38,419 nucleotides of DNA from Hyphomicrobiales bacterium (GTDB lineage: Bacteria > Pseudomonadota > Alphaproteobacteria > Rhizobiales > Rhizobiaceae): assembly GCA_900472625.1 (NCBI GenBank), contig UCIT01000063.1, positions 1 to 38,419 on the forward strand, read 5' to 3'. A program made the translations under genes and the position numbers. The notes beneath the pieces are model-generated. The model ran no database searches and was not told the origin of the DNA. It saw only the letters and a list, made by a program, of their open reading frames with translations. Positions 7,596-15,299 of this stretch are shown piece by piece. Every line of letters starts with the position of its first letter. Position 1 is the first letter of the stretch.

Positions 7596-8495
7596 ATGTC
7601 GAAACAGTTGCGGGTGCTGGCATTGCTGGCGGCGGCGGCGCTTGCCGGCTGCGGGAGCGTCGATGCCGGGGATATTCAGAAGTTCGGGGTGGCAACCGCG
7701 GCGGTGGCGGAGGCTGCGCGGGAGGCGGGTGAGATCAACGAAAATCTGACCAATACTATCCGGATAGAAGATCAGGCCGGACGGTTTGCAAGGGGAGGGC
7801 TAAGATATGACTTCCCTCCGCCCTACCGGGAGAAATCGCGCATTGCTTCTGGCTGGGAGACACGGGTCGCCTACGCCGAGGCGCTGGTCGCATACGGTAA
7901 TGCACTTTCGATGGCGGCTGCTGGGGTTGGCGGTCCCGATATCGGCGCAGCCGTCGATAACCTGAAGAACACGGCCACTAAAGCGGCGCCAAATGTGCTC
8001 GCGCGTCCAGCTTTCGCGCAGGTTGCCAACGCTTCGGTCATCATTGCCAAGCAAGGCATCACCATGGCGGCATGGCAGCGGATACAAACTGCCATGAGGC
8101 GGGCGCATCCGGTGCTCGTTCAAGGCAATGCACTGCTTGCCGCCGATTTCGCCAGTGTAGGGATTGCCGTTGGCGATCGATATGATGACTGGCTGATGAT
8201 GAAGCGCCGAGTGCTTACGGCGATTCGGCAGAATGGAAGCGCGAAAGAGCGCTACGATGCCTATCGCCTGTTCGTTTCCGAACAGCAAACCTTGGCCAGA
8301 TCTCTGGCAATTCTGGTGCCGGCGCAGGGCGGTGGAAAACCTGGCTACATGGCTGTTCTCGATAAAATGGCGGCGGCCCACAAGAAATTGGCCGAAGGCG
8401 AGCAGAACCCAGCGACACTTGCAGAGTTCTTAGCGGCCGCACAACAATTCCAGGGGCTTGCCGAGATTCTTGCTGCTAACGGAGACAAATCATGA
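7596..8495 (+). CDS. Uncharacterised lipoprotein
   Basis: The 299-residue product starts MSKQLRVLALLAAAALAGCGS, a classic lipoprotein signal with lipobox LAGC and the lipidated cysteine at residue 19; the residue after it is Gly, so outer-membrane sorting is plausible. The rest is mostly alpha-helical, alanine-rich, with no motif I recognise. GAAGGGG 8 bases before ATG 7596 sets the start; the open frame continues far upstream but only as a shadow of the opposite-strand glycosyltransferase. It overlaps the next gene by four bases (ATGA), so the two are translationally coupled. G+C is visibly lower than in the flanking genes, a hint of transfer. A 7-bp inverted repeat (GATTGCA-N13-TGCAATC, 7528-7554) lies in its promoter region. 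Confidence 0.8.
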   Translation: MSKQLRVLALLAAAALAGCGSVDAGDIQKFGVATAAVAEAAREAGEINENLTNTIRIEDQAGRFARGGLRYDFPPPYREKSRIASGWETRVAYAEALVAYGNALSMAAAGVGGPDIGAAVDNLKNTATKAAPNVLARPAFAQVANASVIIAKQGITMAAWQRIQTAMRRAHPVLVQGNALLAADFASVGIAVGDRYDDWLMMKRRVLTAIRQNGSAKERYDAYRLFVSEQQTLARSLAILVPAQGGGKPGYMAVLDKMAAAHKKLAEGEQNPATLAEFLAAAQQFQGLAEILAANGDKS

Positions 8496-8809
8496 CGACA
8501 AATCAAGATGCTTACGATCGAATAAGAGCAGGTAAGGTCGCTGCCAACCTCGGCTATTCTCAGGCGCAAACAGTTTCTGATGCCAACAGGTTTCTCGATC
8601 TGTACTATGTCTACGACGACGAGTTGGACAGATTAGTCGCAGACGAACTCATGAAATCCTCTGGGCAATACAAACCGCTAACCCAAGCTTTGAAGGGCGC
8701 CAAGAAGGATCTCGAAGACATCATCGACAACATCCAGAAACTCGTTCAGACAACCGAAGCAGCGCTCAAGATCGTGACGATATTCAGCAAGATCGTCGCC
8801 ATCATCTGA
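8492..8809 (+). CDS. Small helical protein coupled to the lipoprotein
   Basis: This 105-residue protein is not recognised. It starts at an ATG overlapping the lipoprotein stop by four bases, so translation is coupled. It has no signal peptide, many charged residues, a predicted amphipathic helical region (LTQALKGAKKDLEDIIDNIQKLVQ) and a strongly hydrophobic C-terminal end (ALKIVTIFSKIVAII) that could insert in or lie on a membrane. The pairing with a lipoprotein suggests one functional unit, for example an envelope complex or a protein/inhibitor pair, but nothing in the sequence decides this. Codon use is less G+C-rich than neighbouring housekeeping genes. Confidence 0.75.
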   Translation: MTTNQDAYDRIRAGKVAANLGYSQAQTVSDANRFLDLYYVYDDELDRLVADELMKSSGQYKPLTQALKGAKKDLEDIIDNIQKLVQTTEAALKIVTIFSKIVAII

Positions 8810-8824
8810 ACTCCAGTGTTCTCC

Positions 8825-9736
8825 TCAAACCCCAAGCTTCCCCTTGGCCACCAGCGCGCCATGCTCGCTGACCACGCGTGCAGCCACCTTGGCGGCGAAG
8901 CGGGCGGCGGCGGGGGCGTCTGGTCTTTCGAGATAATGGGCCAGGAAGGCGCCGTTGAAGCTGTCGCCGGCGCTTGTCGTGTCGACCACCGTCTCGACCT
9001 TTTCGGATGCGACGAAGGTTTCGGTGCCGCCGAAGTTGAGCGTTATGCCGTCGGCGCCGTTCTTGACGACGATGTCGCGGACGCCGAGCGCCCGGTAGCG
9101 CTGGATGGTGGCGTCGATCGAGGCGTCACCGAAATGCAGCGCCTCGTCCTCGAAGCTCGGCAGCACCAGCGAGGCGGCGCGGGCGCCCTCGCTGATCGTC
9201 GCGTGCATCTCGTCATAGCCGGACCACAGGCGCGGGCGGATGTTGGGATCGAAGGCGACGAGTTTGCCCGATGCCTTGGCGCGGCGTGCTTCGGAAAGCA
9301 GCGTGTCGGCATCGTTGTGTGAGAGGATGGCAAGCGTGATCCCGGAGAAATAGATCACGTCGGCGCTCTCGATCGCCTGGCGCAGGATGTCGGGATCGGC
9401 GGCGAGCTGGCGGGCGGCGGCGCTTTCGCGCCAGTAGCTGAAGGAGCGCTCGCCGTTCTTCAGGCTGATCATGTAGAGGCCCGGCGCCTTGCCCTTGATG
9501 CGGCGGATGAGGCCGGTGCCGATGCCCGCTTCCTCGAAGAAGGCCAGCATCTCGTCGGACATCGCGTCGTCGCCGACGGCGGTGAAATAATCGACGCTCC
9601 ACTTGGCCGGGAGGCAGGCGCGGGCGTACCAGGCGGTGTTCAGCGTGTCGCCGGCAAAACCCTTGCGCAGCAGGCCGGCGCCCGCTTGCGACAGTTCCAC
9701 CATGCACTCCCCGATCGACAGAAAACGTCCACTCAC
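8825..9736 (-). CDS. kdgK: PfkB-family sugar kinase, probably 2-keto-3-deoxygluconate kinase
   Basis: The 303-residue protein is a ribokinase/PfkB-fold kinase. It opens with GRFLSIGECMVELS, typical of KDG kinases, has the substrate-lid region KGFAGDTLNTAWYAR, and ends with the PfkB signature TTSAGDSFNGAFL, whose Asp (about residue 258) is the catalytic base. KdgK phosphorylates 2-keto-3-deoxygluconate to KDPG, feeding the Entner-Doudoroff pathway from uronate degradation. The GTG start at 9736 was chosen because AGGGAGG sits six bases upstream; the open frame extends 63 codons further but without family similarity. No other uronate gene is adjacent. The substrate is inferred from the N-terminal motif, and another keto-sugar is possible. 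Confidence 0.85.
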   Translation of the reverse strand: MSGRFLSIGECMVELSQAGAGLLRKGFAGDTLNTAWYARACLPAKWSVDYFTAVGDDAMSDEMLAFFEEAGIGTGLIRRIKGKAPGLYMISLKNGERSFSYWRESAAARQLAADPDILRQAIESADVIYFSGITLAILSHNDADTLLSEARRAKASGKLVAFDPNIRPRLWSGYDEMHATISEGARAASLVLPSFEDEALHFGDASIDATIQRYRALGVRDIVVKNGADGITLNFGGTETFVASEKVETVVDTTSAGDSFNGAFLAHYLERPDAPAAARFAAKVAARVVSEHGALVAKGKLGV

Positions 9737-9885
9737 CGCTGGCCTCCCTGAAATCCCGCTTTTCGCTGATACGCGTAGAGCGCGTTGCTGACAAGTGCCG
9801 GGCCGTCCATCGGTTTGTCGCGATCCGAAAGCGGCGTATTCTGGCGCTCGTTGATGCGGCGTTGCAGTGCAGCGGGAGGGACGTG

Positions 9886-10116
9886 GTGAGATTGGGTTTG
9901 ATGTTTGCCGTCGTCTTCCTGTCATGGCTGCTCGTGACGGGCGGACCCGCTCTGGCCGGCAAGCGCGGCGGTGATGCTAAACCGAAGTCCTGCCAGACAT
10001 TGCTCGGCAAATGGCATCAGGCGGGCGACAGCCACCATATGCGCAAGGTGCTGAACAAGCGGGACAAGATCGAACGAAAGATGGCGAAGCACGGTTGTCC
10101 GGCGCCGACGGACTGA
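9886..10116 (+). CDS. Small basic exported protein
   Basis: The predicted 76-residue precursor has a hydrophobic signal (LGLMFAVVFLSWLLVTGGPALA) cut before GKRGG. The mature part is about 53 residues, strongly basic (KRGGDAKPK, HHMRKVLNKRDKIERKM) and has two cysteines about 30 residues apart, which could form a disulphide in the periplasm. The GTG at 9886 was chosen because GGGAGGG ends six bases before it; GTG 9883, ATG 9901 or a TTG at 9862 are alternatives. I do not recognise the family. It lies divergent from the sugar kinase and just ahead of the alpha-glucosidase, but shares no evident function with either. Confidence 0.6.
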   Translation: MRLGLMFAVVFLSWLLVTGGPALAGKRGGDAKPKSCQTLLGKWHQAGDSHHMRKVLNKRDKIERKMAKHGCPAPTD

Positions 10117-10224
10117 CGGCATCGTGTGCGGTATTCGCCGGCAAAAACATCTCCGCGCGGTTGTGTTTTGGTTCCGGCGCTTTAGTCTCGGCTTTCGAGA
10201 CAAATCGCGCGAGGACGATGGCGG

Positions 10225-11871
10225 ATGGTATTGCAGGCGGGCGGGAATGCGGACTGGTGGCGGGGTGCGGTTGTCTATCAGGTCTATCCGCGATCGTTTC
10301 AGGATACGAATGGCGACGGGCTCGGCGACCTGAAGGGGATCACCCGACGTCTGCCCTATATCGCCAGCCTCGGCGTCGATGCGATCTGGCTGTCGCCGTT
10401 CTTCAAGTCGCCGATGGCCGACATGGGCTACGACGTGTCGGATTACTGCGACGTCGATCCGATCTTCGGGACGATCGCCGATTTCGACGAGATGATGGTG
10501 GCGGCGCATGCGCTCGGGTTGAAGGTGATCATCGATCAGGTGATCTCGCATACGGCCGATGTGCATCCGTGGTTCGTCGAGAGCCGGTCGAGCCGCAGCA
10601 ACGACAAGGCCGACTGGTATGTCTGGGCCGATCCGAAGCCTGATGGCACGGCGCCGAACAACTGGCTGTCGATCTTCGGCGGGCCTGGCTGGGAATGGGA
10701 CGGCGTGCGCCGGCAATATTACCAGCACAACTTCCTGACCTCGCAGCCGGATCTGAATTTCCACAATGTCGAGGTTCAGGACGCGCTGCTGAAGACGGTG
10801 AAGTTCTGGCTCGACCGCGGCGTCGACGGCTTCCGGCTGGATACGGTGAACTATTATTTCTGCGACAAGCTGCTGCGTGACAATCCTCCGCACGAGCCCG
10901 ATGTCAGCGACGGCGGGCTGGATGCGCCAGATACCAATCCCTACGGCATGCAGAACCATCTCTACGACAAGACGCAGCCGGAGAATATCGGCTTCCTGCA
11001 GCGGTTCCGGGCGCTGCTCGATGGCTACGAGGGCCGTACGACGGTGGGCGAGGTGGGTGATGGGGCGCGATCGCTGAAGACGGTGGCGGCCTATACGACC
11101 GGCGGCGACAAGCTGCACATGTGCTACACCTTCGACCTCCTTGGGCCGGAGTTCACCGCCACCCATATCCGAGATTGCGTCGATGCCTTCCAGAAGTCGG
11201 TCACCGATGGCTGGGTGTGCTGGGCCTTCTCCAACCACGACGTCAACCGGCATCTCAGCCGGTTTGCCAAATCGGTCGAGGAACGGCCTGTGATTGCCAA
11301 GCTGGCGATCTCTGTGCTGGCGGCGCTGCGCGGCTCGATCTGCCTCTACCAGGGCGAGGAGCTGGGCCTGCCGGAAGCGGAGCTTACTTTCGACGACCTG
11401 CGCGACCCCTACGGCATTCGCTTCTGGCCGGCCTTCAAGGGCCGTGACGGATGCCGCACGCCGATGCCATGGGAGGCGGCAAAGGCGCATGCCGGGTTTA
11501 CCACGGCGGAGAAATCCTGGCTGCCGGTGCCCTACGAGCAGGCGGCGCTGTCGGTGGATGTGCAGGACGGAGACGCGCAGTCGGTGCTCAACCACTATCG
11601 CGATACGCTGGCCTTCCGGAAGGCGTATCCGGCGCTCACCGACGGCGATATGACCTTCCTCGACAGCAACCAGGATCTCCTGGTGTTCACTCGCAAGAAG
11701 GGGATGGAGACGCTGCTCTTCGTGTTCAACCTGACGCGGGAGCCGGCGGAATTCGTACCGCCATCGGGGATGGTGATCGGCGAGGGACTGGCGATGCCGG
11801 GGGCACGCGCGATCGTTGCCAACGGCAAGGTGGTGCTCGGGGCGCTGGACGGGTTTTGCGGGGTGGTTTGA
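10225..11871 (+). CDS. GH13 alpha-glucosidase (AglA / oligo-1,6-glucosidase type)
   Basis: The 548-residue protein is a complete cytoplasmic (beta/alpha)8-barrel glycoside hydrolase of family 13. All signature regions are present: region I VIIDQVISHT, region II GFRLDTVNY with nucleophile Asp206, region III TVGEVGD with acid/base Glu276, and region IV FSNHDVNR with transition-state Asp339. The N-terminal WWRGAVVYQVYPRSFQDTNGDGLGDL is typical of alpha-glucosidases and trehalose/sucrose-cleaving members such as rhizobial AglA. A short beta C-domain ends the protein. It hydrolyses terminal alpha-linked glucose from short sugars. It is not next to an aglEFG transporter here, so the substrate is open. 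The start ATG 10225 is preceded by GAGGACG. Confidence 0.93.
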   Translation: MVLQAGGNADWWRGAVVYQVYPRSFQDTNGDGLGDLKGITRRLPYIASLGVDAIWLSPFFKSPMADMGYDVSDYCDVDPIFGTIADFDEMMVAAHALGLKVIIDQVISHTADVHPWFVESRSSRSNDKADWYVWADPKPDGTAPNNWLSIFGGPGWEWDGVRRQYYQHNFLTSQPDLNFHNVEVQDALLKTVKFWLDRGVDGFRLDTVNYYFCDKLLRDNPPHEPDVSDGGLDAPDTNPYGMQNHLYDKTQPENIGFLQRFRALLDGYEGRTTVGEVGDGARSLKTVAAYTTGGDKLHMCYTFDLLGPEFTATHIRDCVDAFQKSVTDGWVCWAFSNHDVNRHLSRFAKSVEERPVIAKLAISVLAALRGSICLYQGEELGLPEAELTFDDLRDPYGIRFWPAFKGRDGCRTPMPWEAAKAHAGFTTAEKSWLPVPYEQAALSVDVQDGDAQSVLNHYRDTLAFRKAYPALTDGDMTFLDSNQDLLVFTRKKGMETLLFVFNLTREPAEFVPPSGMVIGEGLAMPGARAIVANGKVVLGALDGFCGVV

Positions 11872-11889
11872 GGGCGTGAAGCGGGCCGT

Positions 11890-11925
11890 TTGAAACATCC
11901 CATGGGATGTATTATTATACGGCCA
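11890..11925 (+). promoter_or_regulatory. Toxin promoter with an operator palindrome between -35 and -10
   Basis: TTGAAA (11890-11895) and TATTAT (11913-11918) are separated by exactly 17 bases. The spacer holds ACATCCCATGGGATGT (11895-11910), a perfect 16-bp palindrome, ideally placed to block RNA polymerase. The predicted +1 coincides with the ATG at 11925, so the mRNA would be leaderless. No Shine-Dalgarno site precedes that ATG. Confidence 0.6.
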
Positions 11926-12350
11926 TGAAGCGTGTTGTACTCGATACCAATGTCCTGGCAGCAGCGCTTCGAAGTCGAAACGGAGCGTCATTTGTGATTT
12001 TGCAAATGGTGGCACAACGAGTCGTGGCGCCGTTGGTGACAACCGCGCTGTTTCTCGAATATGAATCAGTGCTGAAGCGTCCGGAGCAAATCTCGGCCCA
12101 CGGGTTTTCGGTCTCCGAGGTTGATGCCGTGCTGGCAGAATTTGCCGCCCTCGCTGAGGCCGTAGACGTTTACTTTCGGTGGCGCCCGCAGTTGAGCGAT
12201 CCGAAGGACGAATTGGTTTTGGAAGCTGCGGTAAACGCGAGTGCCGATGCCTTGGTGACGCACAATCTGAAGGACTTCGACACTGTGAAAGACCGATTTG
12301 CTCTTCGTATTATGCGGCCCGCACAATTGCTCCGGGAGGTCGGCACGTGA
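11925..12350 (+). CDS. PIN-domain ribonuclease toxin
   Basis: The 141-residue protein begins MKRVVLDTNVLAAALRS, the first catalytic strand of PIN domains (Asp of LDTNV), and has the later acidic motifs DPKDELVLEAAVNASADALVTHNLKDF, typical of the 'putative toxin, PIN family' group. PIN toxins cleave RNA with Mg2+ or Mn2+ and are held inactive by a partner antitoxin. The gene lies first, overlapping the antitoxin by four bases (GTGA), the reverse of the usual antitoxin-first order. Its promoter appears leaderless and carries a palindromic operator. ATG 11925 was preferred over ATG 11907 because the longer form would start inside the -10 region and operator. G+C is lower than in the flanking genes. 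Confidence 0.85.
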   Translation: MKRVVLDTNVLAAALRSRNGASFVILQMVAQRVVAPLVTTALFLEYESVLKRPEQISAHGFSVSEVDAVLAEFAALAEAVDVYFRWRPQLSDPKDELVLEAAVNASADALVTHNLKDFDTVKDRFALRIMRPAQLLREVGT

Positions 12351-12601
12351 GCACGAATACTTATCCCCTGAAACTCCCCGCATCCATAAAGGAAGCGGCC
12401 GCGCGGCTGGCCAAGGCAGACGGCGTTTCGCTCAACCAGTGGATCGCCTCGGCCGTCGCGCAGAAGGTGGGTGCCGTTGAAACTGCCGAGGCATTTCTGG
12501 AACGTCGCGCCGGCGCGGCGACCGGTGACGGGTTAGCCGATCTTTTGAAGAAAGTGCGTGACGTGCCGCCGATCAAAGGAGATGAGATGCCGGAGACGTG
12601 A
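12347..12601 (+). CDS. Ribbon-helix-helix (HicB/Arc-type) antitoxin
   Basis: The 84-residue protein has a short beta strand and two helices, STNTYPLKLPASIKEAAARLAKADGVSLNQWIASAVAQKVGAV, the ribbon-helix-helix DNA-binding pattern of HicB-like/Arc-type antitoxins. The C-terminal half (EAFLERRAGAATGDGLADLLKKV) would bind and block the PIN toxin. The GTG start overlaps the toxin stop and is preceded by GGGAGGT at 12334-12340, a much stronger ribosome site than the toxin's, so antitoxin can be made in excess from one mRNA. The dimer is the likely ligand of the palindrome at 11895-11910, giving autoregulation (inference). Confidence 0.85.
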   Translation: MSTNTYPLKLPASIKEAAARLAKADGVSLNQWIASAVAQKVGAVETAEAFLERRAGAATGDGLADLLKKVRDVPPIKGDEMPET

Positions 12602-12626
12602 TGCGCAGTAGGACGAAAGCCGCCTT

Positions 12627-12827
12627 CTAGAAATCGCGCGGGTTCGCTGAACGTGATGCGGTGAGCGCCTTATCAGCCAGGCTGTCGAGCTTGCCTGTAG
12701 TAACGTCGTCTTCAATCTGCCGATCCCACCGCTCCGCCTGGAACGTTTCGAACCACGTCGAAAATGCCTCGAGGTCTCGAGGGTCCAACGCGCGCACGTC
12801 TTTCTCGATCTGCTCAAGTTTCGTCAT
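12627..12827 (-). CDS. Orphan antitoxin-like small protein
   Basis: This 66-residue helical protein (MTKLEQIEKDVRALDPRDL, then FSTWFETFQAERWDRQIEDD, then GKLDSLADKALTA) strongly resembles small antitoxin-like proteins encoded just before RelE/ParE-family toxins in many proteobacteria, with the diagnostic W-D-x-Q-I-E-x-D and G-K-L-D elements. GGGAGCC precedes the ATG. The expected downstream toxin is missing: only 25 bases separate its stop from the convergent RHH antitoxin. It is therefore an orphan, either a remnant or a trans-acting antitoxin. Family assignment is from memory of the motif pattern. Confidence 0.7.
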   Translation of the reverse strand: MTKLEQIEKDVRALDPRDLEAFSTWFETFQAERWDRQIEDDVTTGKLDSLADKALTASRSANPRDF

Positions 12828-12885
12828 CGCAGGCTCCCGTTTGCCTTCAAGCTAGGCGCTCCGTCGCCGTTTGCCAAGATGGGCC

Positions 12886-14580
12886 TCAGCCAATCAACCT
12901 GAACTGATCCACATCCACCATGCCCATATCCGAAATCTTCAGATGCGGAATGACAGGCAGTGGCAGGAAGGCGACTTGCAGGAAGGGTTCTTCTAGAGTC
13001 GTTCCAAGGGCATAGGCAGCTTTTCTCAACTCGTGCAGCGTGTCGCGGACCACCTCGTAGGGCTCGAGGCTCATCAGGCCGGCGAGAGGAAGCGGGATCT
13101 CGCCCGTCACCTTGCCGTCCTCGACGACGACGAAGCCGCCCTTGATCTCGCCGAGCCGGTTGGCGGCGAGCGCCATGTCGTCCTCGGAGACGCCGACGAC
13201 GCAGATGTTGTGGCTGTCATGGCCGACGGTGGAGGCGATCGCGCCCTTCTTCAGCCCGAAACCCTGGACGAAGCCGTTCGCGCGGTTGCCGTTCTTGCCA
13301 TGGCGCTCGATGACGGCAACCTTGATGATGTCGTTGTCGAGGTCGACGGCGCTCTGGTTGCCCTTGACAGGCAGGCGGTAGCGGCGGTGCTCGGTGATGA
13401 TCTTGCCAGGCATGACGCCGATGACGGGCGTTTCGCCGTCAGCAACCGGCACGCCGAAATGGGCGGCGTTCACAGGGCGGGCCTTGACGCTGTCGAGGCC
13501 GACGGGGGCGACATGCTTGCGGGTGGCGAAGAGCTCCGGCGTGACCCTGCGGCCGGCGGCAAACACCGCCTCGGCCTTGCAGTTCTCCAGGCTGTCGATG
13601 ACCACGAGGTCGGCGCGCCAGCCGGGGGCGACGAGGCCGCGGTCGCGGAGACCGAAAGCGCGGGCGGCGGAGATCGAGGCGGCGCGATAGACGGCGAGCG
13701 GCTCGACGCCGTTCCCGATCGCGGTGCGGATCATGTAGTCGAGATGACCCTGCTCGGCGATATCAAGCGGGTTGCGGTCGTCGGTGCAGAGCGCCAGGTA
13801 GGGCGACAGGCGCTCGGTGATGATGGGCATGAGCGCCATCAGATCCTTGGAGACGGAGCCTTCGCGCACGAGGATGTGCATGCCCTTGCGGATCTTTTCC
13901 AGCGCCTCTTCCGCCGTGGTGCATTCGTGCTCGGTGCGGATGCCGGCCGACAGGTAGCCGTTAAGATCATTGCCGCGCAGCAGGGGCGCGTGGCCGTCGA
14001 TATGGGCGCCCTGGAAGGCCTCGAGCTTGGCCATGCAGATCGGATCCTTATGGATCACGCCCGGAAAGTTCATGAACTCGGCGAGGCCGATCACCTTCGG
14101 GTGGTCGCGGAAAGGCAGAAGCTTTTCGATCGGCAGATCGGCGCCGGAGGTTTCCAGATGGGTGGCGGGAACGCAGGAGGAGAGCTGGACACGGATGTCC
14201 ATGATCGTCTCGACGGACGAATCGAGGAAGTACTGGATGCCTTCGGCGGCGAGCACGTTGGCGATCTCGTGCGGGTCGCAGATCACTGTGGTGACGCCGT
14301 AGGGGAGCACGCAGCGGTCGAATTCGTGCGGGGTGACCAGCGAGCTTTCGATGTGGAGATGCGTGTCGATGAAGCCGGGGACGACGATCTTGCCCGAGAT
14401 GTCGATCTCGGTCTTGCCGGTGTAGTCGCCGCAGGTGCCGACGATGCGGTCGCCCGAGATGGCGATATCGGATTGCACCAGCTCGCCGGTGACGAGATCG
14501 AAGAAGCGGCCGCCCTTGAGCACGATGTCGGCCGGCACACGGCCGGTGCCCTGGTCGATGAGGTCTTCAAGTCTGGTCAT
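12886..14580 (-). CDS. ade: Adenine deaminase
   Basis: The 564-residue amidohydrolase has the metal-binding start GFIDTHLHIESSLVTP, the DPHEIANV element, HIDGHAPLL and CTDDRN (metal Asp), and the C-terminal adenine-deaminase domain with VGHDSHNI and LPLPVIPHLKISD. Ade converts adenine to hypoxanthine and ammonia for purine salvage in the cytoplasm, using Fe/Mn at a binuclear site. Length and motifs match full-length Ade (about 560-600 residues). It is transcribed away from the OhrR-like gene as a single unit, with about 108 bases between them. A large antisense open frame covering it is only a mirror of its codon pattern. Confidence 0.95.
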   Translation of the reverse strand: MTRLEDLIDQGTGRVPADIVLKGGRFFDLVTGELVQSDIAISGDRIVGTCGDYTGKTEIDISGKIVVPGFIDTHLHIESSLVTPHEFDRCVLPYGVTTVICDPHEIANVLAAEGIQYFLDSSVETIMDIRVQLSSCVPATHLETSGADLPIEKLLPFRDHPKVIGLAEFMNFPGVIHKDPICMAKLEAFQGAHIDGHAPLLRGNDLNGYLSAGIRTEHECTTAEEALEKIRKGMHILVREGSVSKDLMALMPIITERLSPYLALCTDDRNPLDIAEQGHLDYMIRTAIGNGVEPLAVYRAASISAARAFGLRDRGLVAPGWRADLVVIDSLENCKAEAVFAAGRRVTPELFATRKHVAPVGLDSVKARPVNAAHFGVPVADGETPVIGVMPGKIITEHRRYRLPVKGNQSAVDLDNDIIKVAVIERHGKNGNRANGFVQGFGLKKGAIASTVGHDSHNICVVGVSEDDMALAANRLGEIKGGFVVVEDGKVTGEIPLPLAGLMSLEPYEVVRDTLHELRKAAYALGTTLEEPFLQVAFLPLPVIPHLKISDMGMVDVDQFRLIG

Positions 14581-14688
14581 ATGCGGGTACCCTGATGTGT
14601 GCTCGTGTCTTGCCGGTCACTCTAGAGAGACGGGCGCCGCATGGGAAGGCGTTGAGCCAACCGTGTCTTCCGCTATCCAGCTTCGAGC

Positions 14689-15159
14689 TTACCCGCCTTG
14701 GCCGAGGGCGGCGAGAAGGGCGTGGATCTGATGGTTCAATCCCTGCAGCTCGGCAAGGTTCATGCCCGAGCGGGACAGCAGGGTATCGCCAAGGCATTTG
14801 CTGCGTGCCAGCATGTCGCGACCGTCAGGTGTCAGCGAGACGTTGACCTGCCGTTCGTCGAGCGTCGAGCGGCGGCGCTCGACGAGGCCCGCTGCTTCCA
14901 TCCGCTTGACCGGCGGGGTGATGGTGCTTGATTCCAGCGACAGGCGATCGGCGATGGCGCCGATGGTGGCGCCATCGTTTTCGCCGAGCACGTTGAGCAC
15001 CAGATACTGCGGATAGGTGATCCCCATTTCGTCCAGCATCGGCTTGTAGGTGCGGTTGATCGCCAAGCTCGCTGCATAGAGCGAAAAGCAAAGCTGGTCA
15101 TCCAGCGGCAGGTTTGCCTGCGCGGGTAGCTCGGGGGACAAAGGTTGGTGGTCGCTCAT
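14689..15159 (-). CDS. OhrR-type MarR-family peroxide-sensing repressor
   Basis: The 156-residue winged-helix protein closely follows OhrR: LDDQLCFSLYAASLAINRTYKPMLDEMGITYPQYLVL, then DRLSLESSTITPPVKRMEAAGLVERRRSTLDERQV. Cys24 corresponds to the reactive cysteine oxidised by organic hydroperoxides, Tyr38 and Tyr49 to the tyrosines that hydrogen-bond it, and Cys122 lies where two-cysteine OhrR proteins carry the resolving cysteine. The start at ATG 15159 has GGAG six bases upstream. The protein is divergent from a Tat-exported hydrolase, with TATCGCGATA palindromes in between, so it probably represses that gene and itself. No ohr gene is visible here. The redox mechanism is inferred from conserved residues. 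Confidence 0.85.
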   Translation of the reverse strand: MSDHQPLSPELPAQANLPLDDQLCFSLYAASLAINRTYKPMLDEMGITYPQYLVLNVLGENDGATIGAIADRLSLESSTITPPVKRMEAAGLVERRRSTLDERQVNVSLTPDGRDMLARSKCLGDTLLSRSGMNLAELQGLNHQIHALLAALGQGG

Positions 15160-15204
15160 TCCGGGCTCCGTCTGTCTATGAAACGGACCATAGCACAAAA
15201 AGTG

Positions 15205-15268
15205 TATCGCGATAATCTTTTTCGTGGACAGCGAAATTCGATGTGCTATGAATATTGATATCGCGATA
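15205..15268. promoter_or_regulatory. Twin TATCGCGATA operators in the divergent promoter
   Basis: The perfect 10-bp palindrome TATCGCGATA occurs at 15205-15214 and again at 15259-15268, with a degenerate third copy TATCGCGGAT at 15274-15283. The palindromes sit between the divergent OhrR-like and hydrolase genes, near each start. Copy spacing is 54 bases, about five helical turns, so both dimers face the same side of the DNA. Confidence 0.6.
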
Positions 15269-15299
15269 TTGTTTATCGCGGATGCAAATGGAGATGAAC

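Noticed and set aside
11895..11910. Palindrome as a terminator of the alpha-glucosidase gene
   Set aside because: There is no T-run, and its exact position between -35 and -10 elements fits an operator better.
9922..12042. 706-codon open frame antisense to the alpha-glucosidase
   Set aside because: His/Arg-rich shadow composition with no motif; the sense gene has all GH13 catalytic regions.
13033..14595. 520-codon open frame antisense to ade
   Set aside because: Shadow composition (Asp/Val/Ala/Gly runs), fully overlaps adenine deaminase.
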